DNA of 64,000 nucleotides from Dactylosporangium roseum (lineage in GTDB: Bacteria; Actinomycetota; Actinomycetes; Mycobacteriales; Micromonosporaceae), in NCBI RefSeq assembly GCF_025264685.1, contig NZ_CP073721.1, forward strand, positions 3,277,001 to 3,341,000. The letters run 5' to 3'. Under the pieces are notes generated by a model that did not search any database, was not told the origin of the DNA, and was given only the letters and a program-made list of their open reading frames with translations. Below, one piece after another: positions 36,471 through 45,179 of the stretch. The translations under genes were made by a program, and so were the position numbers. How positions within the stretch are numbered: position 1 is the stretch's first letter; the number at the start of each line of letters is the position of its first letter.

Positions 36471-37190
36471 GGGGTTTTGGGCTACTGTAACAAGGAGTTC
36501 TATGAAAACAGCACCTACCCTCATGTGCTTGGGGCAGTGCAGCGGCATTCGGATGTACTCGTGAGATATCATTGTCGGCTGATGGGGCTACACGAGGATC
36601 GTCAACAACTGTTAGTGCAGATGTTGCGATCTTGATCCCCGGGGTTGAGGAATATCGGTACAGAAAATCTCTGGCGTTGACCATTATAAATATGGGACGG
36701 CCGGGGGTGCGGGCGGGGTGAACCCGACCGGAGTTGTGCGCTCCGGTGATGGACGACATGTGGGATCGCGCGCTCCGGGCTGGACGCCACGATGAGCGGA
36801 TGGCGCCAGCCCATCTCGCGAGCAGCGGCGTTGGCCGTCATCTCACTGTGGGTGACGCGGTCGGCGAGGTCGGTGTTATCGCGCTTGAGGCGAGACAAAA
36901 GGCGCGGTGTGGTTTTCGGAGTAGAGGTGGTGCCACCGCCGCTACTCCGAACATTACCGGACGGGTCCACCATTCGGGTGCGGCCAGGGTTCGCCAGTGA
37001 GCGCGGGTAGTTGATCGACGAACTGGTATGCGCCGCCACGGTGATCCACAATGCCGAGGTCTCGGCTGTTCCTGGCCTGTCCCGGACCCGCGAGTACCGG
37101 GCCTTGTATCGACTGTTGCCCGTTTTGTCGTTATGTACTTCGGAGGGCTGACTGCTCTCCCAATTATATACAATATGACCGATACCGGTG
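36471..37190. other. Decayed region with a phage/plasmid-type relic
   Basis: No intact gene is seen in about 720 bases. On the minus strand around 36780-36900 the DNA reads LLSRLKRDNTDLADRVTHSE then MTANAAAREMGWRH, which resembles the C-terminus of small phage- or plasmid-borne proteins (RLKRDxPDLAxxVxxGExSxxAAAIExGxR). The right part is lower in GC (for example ATTATATACAATATGACC near 37162), a sign of foreign origin or of a promoter for the gene at 37212. Confidence 0.4.
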
Positions 37191-37211
37191 GCTGAGGGTT
37201 TGGGGGAACCC

Positions 37212-38597
37212 ATGGCATTCCGACGTGACGTCGCGTTCATGCATGACGTAGAGCCCGGATTGATGCGGCTCAACGGCGAGGAGTTCGGCCGAGTCGTGCG
37301 GCTCATCGAGTCCGCGTTGCCAACGTTGACCGAGGCGCGGAGCGCAGTCCAGTGGCAGGCGGACGCGGCCGACCTCTACCGGGCGCGGATGGGCGAGGCT
37401 GAGAGCCTCGCCCACGAGTTGCGGGAGGGGTTCCTCCGGGCGTCAAACGCTGTGCTGCAGTACGCCGAGGCGCTGGCGGAGGCGAAGACCGAGATGGAGA
37501 TCGGGGACGCAGCCAACGACGGTCTGCGTGAACTCATCAAGGAGGTCGCCAACACGCAGAGTAAGAGAGTCCGTGATTCCGAGCCACTGTCGCAGTGGGA
37601 AGACCTGCGGAAGATCACCAGCTTGTTCGACCGGCAGGTTGAGGAGGACTACCAGGACAAGATCAACAAGATGCGGGTGCAGGCCGATTCGCTGTACTAC
37701 GAGGCCGCCGGCGCCTACAGCCGGGTCCGCGACATCGAGCAGAATGCCCGGCAAATCTTCGTCGCCGAGATGCACTCCGCGTTCAAGCGGCTGCCGGACT
37801 TCAAGGCCGACAGCAATGCCGCCAAGAACATCATCAAGCGTGCGCCGGGCGTGCTCGCCGAGATGAACGATGCGGGGCTGCAGAACCCCGAATCGCGCCT
37901 GCCCGGCCAGGGCTTCGTCCCGCGGTTCGGCGTCGACGCCCCCGGCGACATGACCGACTTCCATCAGGACATCCGCGACGCCTCCGGGTCGTTCGTCGTC
38001 AACGAACCGGCGGAGTGGGGCGTGGCCGACGCTGTTCACGGCAAGTACATCGACCCGGCACACGAGCAGAAGTACAAGCTGGCCTGGATCCGCGCCAACC
38101 AGGAGCTCATCCAGGGCGTCGCCTACCAGTACGGCATCCCCGCCGAACTGTTGGCAGGCATCATCTACCAGGAGGCCGGCGGCAAGCCGCCAGTCCTCGA
38201 CCACACCGCGGACTGGGTTCGCCGGAACACCCCGCTCGGCGGCAAGGACGCCGACGACACCTCGTTCGGCCTGATGGGCATCCAGGTCGACACCGCAGCG
38301 GTGGCGCTGGGGTACGATCCGGCCCACCTTACCGACTCGCAGCGGGCAGAGATCATCAAGTCCCTGGACGAGCCGAAGGAGAGCATCGTCATCGCCGCGA
38401 AGGTACTGGCCGACGCCAAGGACACGACTGACTGCGCGAACACGGACCCGAAGCAGATGACCTTCGACCAGCAGCGGGAGCTGGCCGCGCGGTACAACGG
38501 CGGCCCGGACTGGAACAAGGAGATCGCCCAGAGCTATGCCGACGACTTCGCCAACAGCCGGACGGACGTCAACCTCGTGCTGTACGCGCCGGACTGA
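37212..38597 (+). CDS. WXG-like N-terminus fused to a lytic-transglycosylase-like domain
   Basis: The 461-residue protein starts at ATG 37212 after GGGGGAA. Residues 1-200 are almost entirely helical and coiled-coil-like (RLNGEEFGRVVRLIESALPT, then ARSAVQWQADAADLYRARMG), with the W-Q-A-D-A spacing of WXG100/LXG-type secretion proteins. The C-terminal 160 residues look lysozyme-like: GVAYQYGIPAELLAGIIYQE with Glu as the candidate catalytic acid, then SFGLMGIQVDTAAVALGYDP and ARYNGGPDWNKEIAQSYADD. No signal peptide is present, so export through a type VII system is likely. Inference: a cell-wall-cleaving effector or peptidoglycan remodelling enzyme. A small WXG-like protein and a membrane protein follow in the same operon. 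Confidence 0.75.
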   Translation: MAFRRDVAFMHDVEPGLMRLNGEEFGRVVRLIESALPTLTEARSAVQWQADAADLYRARMGEAESLAHELREGFLRASNAVLQYAEALAEAKTEMEIGDAANDGLRELIKEVANTQSKRVRDSEPLSQWEDLRKITSLFDRQVEEDYQDKINKMRVQADSLYYEAAGAYSRVRDIEQNARQIFVAEMHSAFKRLPDFKADSNAAKNIIKRAPGVLAEMNDAGLQNPESRLPGQGFVPRFGVDAPGDMTDFHQDIRDASGSFVVNEPAEWGVADAVHGKYIDPAHEQKYKLAWIRANQELIQGVAYQYGIPAELLAGIIYQEAGGKPPVLDHTADWVRRNTPLGGKDADDTSFGLMGIQVDTAAVALGYDPAHLTDSQRAEIIKSLDEPKESIVIAAKVLADAKDTTDCANTDPKQMTFDQQRELAARYNGGPDWNKEIAQSYADDFANSRTDVNLVLYAPD

Positions 38598-38616
38598 CAA
38601 AGGAGCGCCGTCCCTC

Positions 38617-38955
38617 ATGACACCACCGTCCAGGCTGCAGGCGAGCCTGCCCTCCATCAACGGCAACGCCAACGTCCTCGTCGAACTCGCGGGGGCGCTG
38701 GGCGCCGGCCGACCCGACTTCGACCTGTCCCGCAAGGGGTGCATGGAGGCGCTGTCCGAGGAGGTCACCCGGGCGATCCGGTCGTTCGCCGACTTCTCCG
38801 CCGACCAGTACCAGGACATCGTCGCGCTCCTGGCCGCGCTGTCCACGAAGCTGCGCAACGCCGGCGAGAGCTATGCGCAGGCCGACCAGGCCGGTGCTGG
38901 GGAGATCGCCCGCTACCTGCTCGGCTCAACGTACGTCGCCCCGGAGCAGCGATGA
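38617..38955 (+). CDS. Small WXG100-like helical protein
   Basis: The 112-residue protein is a predicted helical hairpin: SINGNANVLVELAGALGAGR, then SEEVTRAIRSFADFSADQYQ and LAALSTKLRNAGESYAQADQ. The size and the central turn are those of ESX/WXG100-type secretion partners, although no exact W-x-G is present. The start ATG 38617 lies 20 bases after the stop of the transglycosylase-like gene, with AAAGGAG between. It overlaps the next gene by ATGA. It is probably a secretion partner of the larger protein. Confidence 0.7.
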   Translation: MTPPSRLQASLPSINGNANVLVELAGALGAGRPDFDLSRKGCMEALSEEVTRAIRSFADFSADQYQDIVALLAALSTKLRNAGESYAQADQAGAGEIARYLLGSTYVAPEQR

Positions 38956-39314
38956 ACGCCGAGGCGCGGGCGTCCGACCCGGTCCGGTCGCGGATGTGGG
39001 GGCGTCGCATCGGCCGGGCCGCGGCGTACCTCATCGCCGGAGCGCTGAACACGTTCGCGCTGCTGTGCGTACTGCTGCTCTGGGCGTCGTGGCTGTCCGG
39101 CGCATACCACTCCGACCGCGACCTCCAGGAGAACGGCGGGATCTTCCTCTTGGTGATCGCGGTGTTCGGCGGTCTGAGCGCCGGCCTCGCACTGCTCGTC
39201 TCCGTGGTTGCCGCGGGGCTGCGCTGGATGCCACGCTGGGCGATTGCCATGCCGGGTATCCTGCTGGCGTTCACAGTCCTCGCCACCTGCGGCATGGCGG
39301 AGATCTTCATGTAA
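38952..39314 (+). CDS. Small membrane protein, three hydrophobic segments
   Basis: The 120-residue protein has three hydrophobic segments: YLIAGALNTFALLCVLLLWA, then GIFLLVIAVFGGLSAGLALL and a last one with AIAMPGILLAFTVLATCGMA. No family is recognised. It is coupled by ATGA to the WXG-like gene. By position it could be an immunity protein against the transglycosylase-like effector, since such toxins act outside the membrane, but this is inference only. Confidence 0.65.
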   Translation: MNAEARASDPVRSRMWGRRIGRAAAYLIAGALNTFALLCVLLLWASWLSGAYHSDRDLQENGGIFLLVIAVFGGLSAGLALLVSVVAAGLRWMPRWAIAMPGILLAFTVLATCGMAEIFM

Positions 39315-39885
39315 TGTCGGCTGAAGGTCTTGCCGATACGGCCTCGACGTCGTCGACTTCACCCTCGCGAAGCCGCCGCTGCGAATCGTCGACCCGGGCG
39401 ACGGCTGTGAGTAGCGATTGCACCGCGCGGATGTCGGCCTGGCCTGGCGCGTCCAGCTCGGGGTTTCTGGTGACCGCGGACGCGGCCCCGATGGCGGTCC
39501 GCGCGATCGATCTTGACACCGCAGCGCATCCGCCACTGCGGCGCGGCGAGGTGCCCGCGGGGCATGGGATGGACGGCCGCTGCGAGATCCGGCGAGGACG
39601 GCGATCGAGGCGGTCGCGGCCGGAGCGGGTGCCGGTCTCCGGGCGCCGCACCCAACCCCGGAGTGCTGCCGTCCAGTGAGCGGCGCTCCGCCCGCGCGGA
39701 ACCCTGCCGCACGGACTCCTGCGGAGGTGCGGTGCCAGGCGTCGCTGTGGCATGATGCCTCGGTCGGCGTCCAATGGGGCGTTCGGTCCCGCTCCTGAAG
39801 GAGCACCTTCCCCACGTATGTGAGGTTGTCACCAGCTAGGCCACGTGCTGCTGGTGCATGCCCACATACGACGGATAGGAAACTC
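39315..39885. other. Region with an unrecognised minus-strand coding relic
   Basis: No intact gene is seen. On the minus strand about 39315-39500 reads ARTAIGAASAVTRNPELDAP, then GQADIRAVQSLLTAVARVDD and SQRRLREGEVDDVEAV before a stop, which looks like the true C-terminus of a protein whose 5' part is lost in other frames. I cannot name the family. Confidence 0.35.
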
Positions 39886-40817
39886 ATGTCTGATCCAGCC
39901 GCACCGGCCGTGCGTATCGATGCCGAGCCGGCGGTGTCGGGGCTTACCTGGCTGGCCACCGACAACCACAACATCGGCCAGCTCGCCATCAGCGCCAACA
40001 CCCTGACAGTCACCCGCCGCAAGACCGACCCCTTCGGGAGCCCTCGCGGCGTCGACCCCACCTGGCCGAACACGCGCGGCTTCGTGAACGGCATTCGCGA
40101 CAATACCGGCCTGACCCACCTTGGTGCTCGTGAATATGAGCCAACAAGCGGCAGATTCATTTCGGATGACTCCGTGACGGACTTTTCCAGCCCGCAGCAG
40201 ATGAACGGCTACGCCTACGCCGACAACAACCCGGTGACCATGAGCGACCCCAGCGGGCGGCTTCGTGGCCCGTCGCCCGGCGACGCGGTCGCCTCGATTG
40301 CCGCCGACAAGAAGAAGCCATCGCTGCAGGCATCGACCCGAGGCTGCTGCTCGGCACGCTGATTCTGGAGAGCGGCGACTGTCACTGCGGCTTCTGGAAA
40401 GGTGACTGGCGGCCCGGCTCGAGCAAAGGCATCGGCAACATGAAGGAGGGCGCCTTCAAGGAGGCGATGGAGACCGCCGGGAAGAACGGCAGCAGCTTCT
40501 GGACGCCGAAGATGGCCGGCAAGGTGCTGCAGGGGTGGGAGACCGCCATCGCCGACGCCAAGGTCGCGACCTACGCGGCGGCGTGGTATCTGCGCTCGCT
40601 ACAGGACAGGTTGCCAGACACCTTCAACCCGTACTACAGCCAGGAGGAACTGGTCCGTGTCGGCTACCAGACGAGCGCGAAGAACATGCTCTGTATGGCC
40701 GGGCAGAACCGCCCCATGGAGCATGTCTCGGGCGGCTCCGCGGACATGGTCCAGGCCCTCGACGGGGCGTGGGGCGAGGCCAACCGCCTCATCTGCACCG
40801 GTTACTTCGACTGCTGA
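39886..40817 (+). pseudogene. Orphan RHS tip with lysozyme-like C-terminal toxin domain, frameshifted
   Basis: The first part is the end of an RHS protein: LATDNHNIGQLAISANTLTV, then THLGAREYEPTSGRFISDDS and GYAYADNNPVTMSDPSGR, the RHS-associated core motif. Directly after it, near 40313, one base is lost or gained, and the next frame continues as IAAGIDPRLLLGTLILESGD, then CHCGFWKGDWRPGSSKGIGN and ARRAY-less helical sequence ending GYFDC at 40817. The ILESGD Glu and GIGNMKEG segment resemble a transglycosylase-type fold. The long RHS body is absent, so this is an orphan tip cassette, as seen beside full toxin genes. The membrane protein one base downstream is its likely immunity partner. Confidence 0.7.
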
Positions 40818-40818
40818 G

Positions 40819-41589
40819 ATGGCGGATTGGCCCCATGACTATCATGGCCGGATGCTTCTGCGTCCCGCCGCAGTGGTCGTCGTCCTGGCTGGGGTGTTGT
40901 CCGTCGGATGGCATCTCGGCTGGCAGGTCCTCGGGCTGTGTGTCGCAGCCGTCGCGATGCCGCACATCTTGTGGGCGACGTGCAGCCCGACCCGGCGGGT
41001 GCTGCTGCTCGGGTCGGCTGGGTACCTGCTCGCGGCCCTCGGGCTGTGGACGGTGCTGCCCGGTGGTCCCGGGGACCGGACGCCGGCGATAGCGCTGCCG
41101 CTGCTGATGCCGTTCGCGCTGGCCGGGTTCGCGGCGGTGGCGGTGCTCGTCGTCCGGCGGGGCGGGAGCGCGGCCCGGGCCGGGTTGGTCGGGGCTGGGC
41201 TGGTTGTGCTGGCGGTCGCCGGTGGGGCGGTGCTGTCGGTGGTGGGTGGCAGCGTCCCGGCGCCAGCCGCCGCGGAATTGCTGCCGCTGCCTGCGCCGTT
41301 GACGCTGGTGTATGACAGCGGGGAGGATTGCGGGGCGACCGGCGCCGTCTGCTCGCGGGAGTTCGTGGTCGGCGGACCGGCCGGCGTGGGCGCGGCGGAA
41401 GTGGCCAGGCTTGTGCGGGTGCACCTCGAGGCGCACCGGGGCTGGCACCTCGACGGCGCTGGCGACGAGCACTGCACCGCCATCCATTGGGTAAACCTGA
41501 CCAGTCGGGCCGACGCGTGTGTGGCACTGTCCGACGGCGACGGAGCGGCACGCGTCCTGTTGAACTTCGTCGCCCGGGACCGCGCATAG
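40819..41589 (+). CDS. Membrane protein, candidate immunity partner of the RHS tip
   Basis: The protein has 256 residues from ATG 40819, or 245 from ATG 40852. Five or six hydrophobic segments fill the first 150 residues (PAAVVVVLAGVLSVGWHLGW, then LGLCVAAVAMPHILWATCS and ALPLLMPFALAGFAAVAVLV). About 100 residues with four cysteines follow (YDSGEDCGATGAVCSREFVV, then GDEHCTAIHWVNLTSRADAC), probably outside the membrane. I do not recognise a family. Its start follows the toxin stop by one base, the classic place for an immunity gene, and an extracytoplasmic domain suits a toxin attacking the cell wall. Confidence 0.65.
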   Translation: MADWPHDYHGRMLLRPAAVVVVLAGVLSVGWHLGWQVLGLCVAAVAMPHILWATCSPTRRVLLLGSAGYLLAALGLWTVLPGGPGDRTPAIALPLLMPFALAGFAAVAVLVVRRGGSAARAGLVGAGLVVLAVAGGAVLSVVGGSVPAPAAAELLPLPAPLTLVYDSGEDCGATGAVCSREFVVGGPAGVGAAEVARLVRVHLEAHRGWHLDGAGDEHCTAIHWVNLTSRADACVALSDGDGAARVLLNFVARDRA

Positions 41590-41657
41590 GTGGCTGGTGT
41601 TGAACGATGGCTGCCCCCGGTGTGGCGGCCATCGTTTCATAATAATTTACGATACTA

Positions 41658-42562
41658 AGCCATTTTCATCGTGACGGCGCTGGTCAGCGATGGTGTGGCG
41701 AGCAGGGATCGACGTGAGGCGAGGCTCCCGGGAAGACAGATGTCGACCAAGACTCGATGCCCCAACCAGGAGCCTCGTTGCTGTCCTACCCTGCCACGAT
41801 CACGCTGTCCACCCGCACCCTTAACCAGCTCGCTGGCCTGATCCGCCGGGAACGCGGCGAGCGTCGCAGCCGATGGCGGCGCCTGGAACCCGGCGACCAA
41901 GCGCTGCTGGTCCTGGCCCACCTGCGCAACGGCGACACCTACGCCCGACTGGCCGCCGGCATCGGCACCAGCACCGCCTGGCGCTACGTCCGAAAAGGCA
42001 TCAACCTGCTCACCGCCCAGGCCGACGACGTCGCCGCAGCCGCACGCCGCGCCGCCCGGCTGGCCTACACCATCCTCGACGGCACCCTCATCCCGATCGA
42101 CCGCGTGGCCAACCAGCGCCCGTACTACTCCGGCAAGCACAAGCGCCACGGTGTGCATGTGCAACTGCTCGCCGACCCCGCCGGACGGCTCGTCTGGGCC
42201 TCACCGGCACTGCCCGGCGCGGTCCACGACCTGACCGCCGCCCGCGTCCACGGCCTGCTCGACGCGCTCACCGCCCACAGCGTCATGGTGTTGGCCGACA
42301 AGGGCTACCAGGGCGCCGGCGGCACGATCCGCACACCGTTCAAACGCCACCGACACCGGCCCCGGCTCTCCCGCCGGCAACGCGCCGTCAACCGCACCCA
42401 CGCCCGTGTCCGCGGCATCGGCGAACGCGCTGTGGCCACCCTCGAAAGCTGGAAGATCCTAACCAAGCTGCGCTGCTGCCCACGCCGCGCCACCGCGATC
42501 GTGCAGGCCATCACCGTCCTGCACCACATCGAGACCGACCGCTACCCAGGATGAAAATGGCT
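41658..42562 (+). mobile_element. Complete IS5-family insertion sequence
   Basis: Terminal inverted repeats AGCCATTTTCATC (41658-41670) and GATGAAAATGGCT (42550-42562) flank one transposase gene; the right repeat begins within the end of the gene. The element is about 905 bases. I do not see an unambiguous target duplication. It sits just downstream of the toxin/immunity block and may have separated the following operon from its regulator gene. Confidence 0.8.
41757..42554 (+). CDS. IS5-family DDE transposase
   Basis: The 265-residue protein has a helix-turn-helix part (GDTYARLAAGIGTSTAWRYV) and a DDE domain: AYTILDGTLIPIDRVANQRP, then ALPGAVHDLTAARVHGLLDA and VMVLADKGYQGAGGTIRTPF, with NRTHARVRGIGERAVATLES supplying the final acidic residue. 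It belongs to the DDE_Tnp_4 branch common in actinobacteria. The frame is intact, so the element may be active. Confidence 0.92.
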   Translation: MPQPGASLLSYPATITLSTRTLNQLAGLIRRERGERRSRWRRLEPGDQALLVLAHLRNGDTYARLAAGIGTSTAWRYVRKGINLLTAQADDVAAAARRAARLAYTILDGTLIPIDRVANQRPYYSGKHKRHGVHVQLLADPAGRLVWASPALPGAVHDLTAARVHGLLDALTAHSVMVLADKGYQGAGGTIRTPFKRHRHRPRLSRRQRAVNRTHARVRGIGERAVATLESWKILTKLRCCPRRATAIVQAITVLHHIETDRYPG

Positions 42563-42672
42563 CACTATTTCGGGTTATCTCCACCTATGACCGATGGGCT
42601 GGCCACCACCGGCCGCTGATCGTCTACAGCGTTGACGAGCGGGCGAAACGACCCGCCACGCTCCGCCCGGAT

Positions 42673-42755
42673 GTTAGTTAGGTAACCAACTTTTTACTGG
42701 AGCCGGGAGTGGGTGGCGGCTATGCTCCGAGAAGTAAGTTGGGTAACTAACTAAG
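42673..42755. promoter_or_regulatory. Paired inverted operator boxes upstream of the SDR operon
   Basis: GTTAGTTAGGTAACCAACTT (42673-42692) and AAGTTGGGTAACTAACTAAG (42736-42755) are near-perfect inverted copies of each other, and each is itself a partial palindrome centred on GGTAAC. The second box ends nine bases before the ATG at 42764 and includes the start of the ribosome site. Such paired boxes are typical of HxlR- or TetR-type control; no regulator gene adjoins, and an IS element lies 110 bases upstream. Confidence 0.6.
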
Positions 42756-42763
42756 AGGTGCGC

Positions 42764-43513
42764 ATGCTCTCTCCCGCATCACGGCCGGTCGCGCTGATCA
42801 CCGGGGGCACCTCCGGCATCGGCCTGGCCACCGCTCGTCTGCTAGCCAAGGAACACACGGTAGTCGTCACGGGACGGAATCCGGACACGCTCGCCAACGC
42901 CCGCCGGGAACTGCCCGGTGACGCCCTGGTGCTGGCCGCCGACGCCCGGTCGCTCGCCGACGCCGACCAGGTCGTGGCCGAGGTGACTGAGCGGTTCGCG
43001 CGCGTGGGCGTGCTGTTCCTCAACGCCGGCGTCGGCGCGATGCTGCCGGTGGCGGCGGTCGACGAGGCCGTCTACGACGAGCACTTCGACGTCAACGTGA
43101 AGGGCCAGGTCTTCCTGCTACAGAAGGTTCTGCCGCTGCTGGCCGAGGGCAGTTCGGTGGTGTTCAACGCCGCCCTCGGTGTGCACCGCGCGCTGCCCGA
43201 CTGGTCGGTTTACGCCGCCGCCAAGGGAGCGGTGCTGTCGTTCATGCAAGCCGCGGCCGTCGAGTTGGCCCCGCGCGGGATCCGGGTCAACGCGGTCTCG
43301 CCGGGGCCGATCGAGACCCCGGCGCTCGGCAAACTCGGCCTCGGCGGCGATGCGCTGGCCGAGTGGCGCGCGGCAGTGAGCGCCCGCGTCCCTCTCGGCC
43401 GGGTCGGGTCGGGCGCCGATGTGGCCCAGGTGGTCACGTTCCTCGCCTCGCCGGCCGCGGCCTTCGTCACCGGCGCCGACATCGCCGTCGACGGCGGCAT
43501 GCGGATCGCCTGA
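42764..43513 (+). CDS. Short-chain dehydrogenase/reductase
   Basis: This classical SDR (249 residues) shows VALITGGTSGIGLATARLLA for NADP(H) binding, LFLNAGVGAMLPVAAVDEAV (the N-A-G element), a catalytic Y-x3-K in WSVYAAAKGAVLSFMQAAAV, and AVSPGPIETPALGKLGLGG. The expected catalytic Ser region reads FNAALGVHRALP, so the usual Ser may be replaced. ATG 42764 follows GAGG. It heads a four-gene operon and is a tandem paralogue of the next gene. Confidence 0.9.
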   Translation: MLSPASRPVALITGGTSGIGLATARLLAKEHTVVVTGRNPDTLANARRELPGDALVLAADARSLADADQVVAEVTERFARVGVLFLNAGVGAMLPVAAVDEAVYDEHFDVNVKGQVFLLQKVLPLLAEGSSVVFNAALGVHRALPDWSVYAAAKGAVLSFMQAAAVELAPRGIRVNAVSPGPIETPALGKLGLGGDALAEWRAAVSARVPLGRVGSGADVAQVVTFLASPAAAFVTGADIAVDGGMRIA

Positions 43514-43542
43514 AACGCCCTCGAGAAAGGACATCAACAGTC

Positions 43543-44283
43543 ATGACACGCACAGCCCTGATAACCGGTGGCACGTCGGGCATCGGCCTGGCCACCGCCC
43601 AGACCCTCGCCGCCCGGGGATACGCGGTCGTCGTCACCGGGCGCAACCCGCGGACCCTCGCCGACGCCGAGCGCGCCCTGCCCGCCGGCGTCCGGGTTGA
43701 GCGCGCCGACGCGGGCTCGGTCGCGGACGCCGACCGGCTCGCCACCGACCTCGGGAACCGGTTCGGCGCGCTGGACGTGGTACTGCTCAACGCGGCCGTC
43801 GAACATCCCGCCCCGCTCGACGGCATCGACGAGGCCGGGTTCGACGAGCAGTTCGCGGTCAACGTCAAGGGCCAGTATTTCCTGTTGCAGAAGCTGCTGC
43901 CGCTACTCGGCCCGGGCAGCAGCGTGATCTTCATGAGCTCGACCGGCGCCCAGCACGGGCTGCCCGGCCTGGCCGTCTACTGCGCGACCAAAGGCGCTCA
44001 GGTCGCGCTCGCCCGGTCCCTCGCCGTGGAGCTCGCGCCGCGCGGCATCCGGGTCAACGCGATCACGCTGGGGCCCGTCGACACGCCCGCGCTGACCAAG
44101 CTCGGCATGCCCGCGGACGAACTCGACGCGTTCAAGAAGACCATCACGGCGCGCGTGCCGCTCGGCCGGTTCGGCACCGCGCAGGAGATCGCCGACGCCG
44201 TGGCGTTCCTCGCGTCCCCTGAGGCGACCTACGTCACGGGCGCCACGATGATGGTCAGCGGCGGATTCGGGGTGGCCGCATGA
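43543..44283 (+). CDS. Short-chain dehydrogenase/reductase
   Basis: The 246-residue SDR starts at ATG 43543 after GAAAGGA. It has ALITGGTSGIGLATAQTLAA, VLLNAAVEHPAPLDGIDEA, the catalytic Ser in VIFMSSTGAQHGLPG and Y-x3-K in LAVYCATKGAQVALARSLAV. It is clearly a tandem duplicate of the preceding SDR but keeps the full catalytic set. Its stop overlaps the start of the NmrA-like gene. Substrate unknown. Confidence 0.92.
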   Translation: MTRTALITGGTSGIGLATAQTLAARGYAVVVTGRNPRTLADAERALPAGVRVERADAGSVADADRLATDLGNRFGALDVVLLNAAVEHPAPLDGIDEAGFDEQFAVNVKGQYFLLQKLLPLLGPGSSVIFMSSTGAQHGLPGLAVYCATKGAQVALARSLAVELAPRGIRVNAITLGPVDTPALTKLGMPADELDAFKKTITARVPLGRFGTAQEIADAVAFLASPEATYVTGATMMVSGGFGVAA

Positions 44284-45179
44284 GTACCGGCGGCGACCGC
44301 GGCCGGATCCTGTTGGTCGGTGGCACCGGGCAGGTGGGTTCCCTGGTCGCCGGCAAACTGCGAAACCACGACGCCCCCGTACGCGTCATGGCCCGTGACG
44401 TGGAGACCGCGGTCGAGCGCCTCGGCTCGCACGTGGAGATCGTCCGCGGCGATCTGCTGGAGCCGCCGACGCTCGCCGCCGCGCTGCACGGCGTGGACAT
44501 CGCCTTCCTGACCACATCACCCCAACCGAGCCTCGCCGAGCAGGAGGCCAACTTCATCGACGCCGCCGAAGGGGCCGGGCTGCCGCGCCTGGTCAAGCTG
44601 TCCGCCGCCGGGTGCCGGCAGTCGCCGCACCCGCCGTTCGGCTGGCACCAGGCCAGCGAGGACCGGATCGAGAAGGCCGGCATTCCGGTCACCCTGGTGC
44701 GGCCCACCCCGTTCGCCTCGATCCTGCTGTGGGAGGCCGCGGCCATCCGGGCCGGGCGGCTGAACACCATGATGGGCGACGCCCGGTTCAGCTTCATCGA
44801 CCCCGAGGACGTCGCCGACCTGGTGGTCGCGGCGCTGACCGACCCCGCACACACCCACCGGGCCTGGGAGGTCGGCGGCCCCGAAGCGCTCACCTACGAC
44901 GAGGTGGCCACCGCCCTCACCGGCGTGCTCGGCTGGCCGGTCGAGCACGGCCGCGTCGACGAGACCACGTTCCGGGCCGGCCTGCTCGACGCCGGCATGC
45001 CCGACTGGCTCGGCGACGTGTTCGCCGGGACCCGCCGGCTCGCCGCCCGGAACGTGTTCACGGTCGGCGACGCCGTCGTCCGCGAGGTGCTCGGTCGCCC
45101 GGCCCGCACCCTGACCTCTTGGATCGAACGCCACCGCGACGCGTTCGGAACGACCGGCTTGAGCGAGGGGGAACGATGA
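44280..45179 (+). CDS. NmrA-like NAD(P)-binding protein
   Basis: The 299-residue protein has an atypical-SDR glycine motif (RILLVGGTGQVGSLVAGKLR), FLTTSPQPSLAEQEANFIDA, and PVTLVRPTPFASILLWEAAA, all usual in NmrA/HSCARG-like proteins. These bind NADP and act as redox sensors or as quinone/isoflavone-type reductases. ATGA overlaps join it to the SDR upstream and to the SUKH protein downstream. Confidence 0.9.
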   Translation: MSTGGDRGRILLVGGTGQVGSLVAGKLRNHDAPVRVMARDVETAVERLGSHVEIVRGDLLEPPTLAAALHGVDIAFLTTSPQPSLAEQEANFIDAAEGAGLPRLVKLSAAGCRQSPHPPFGWHQASEDRIEKAGIPVTLVRPTPFASILLWEAAAIRAGRLNTMMGDARFSFIDPEDVADLVVAALTDPAHTHRAWEVGGPEALTYDEVATALTGVLGWPVEHGRVDETTFRAGLLDAGMPDWLGDVFAGTRRLAARNVFTVGDAVVREVLGRPARTLTSWIERHRDAFGTTGLSEGER

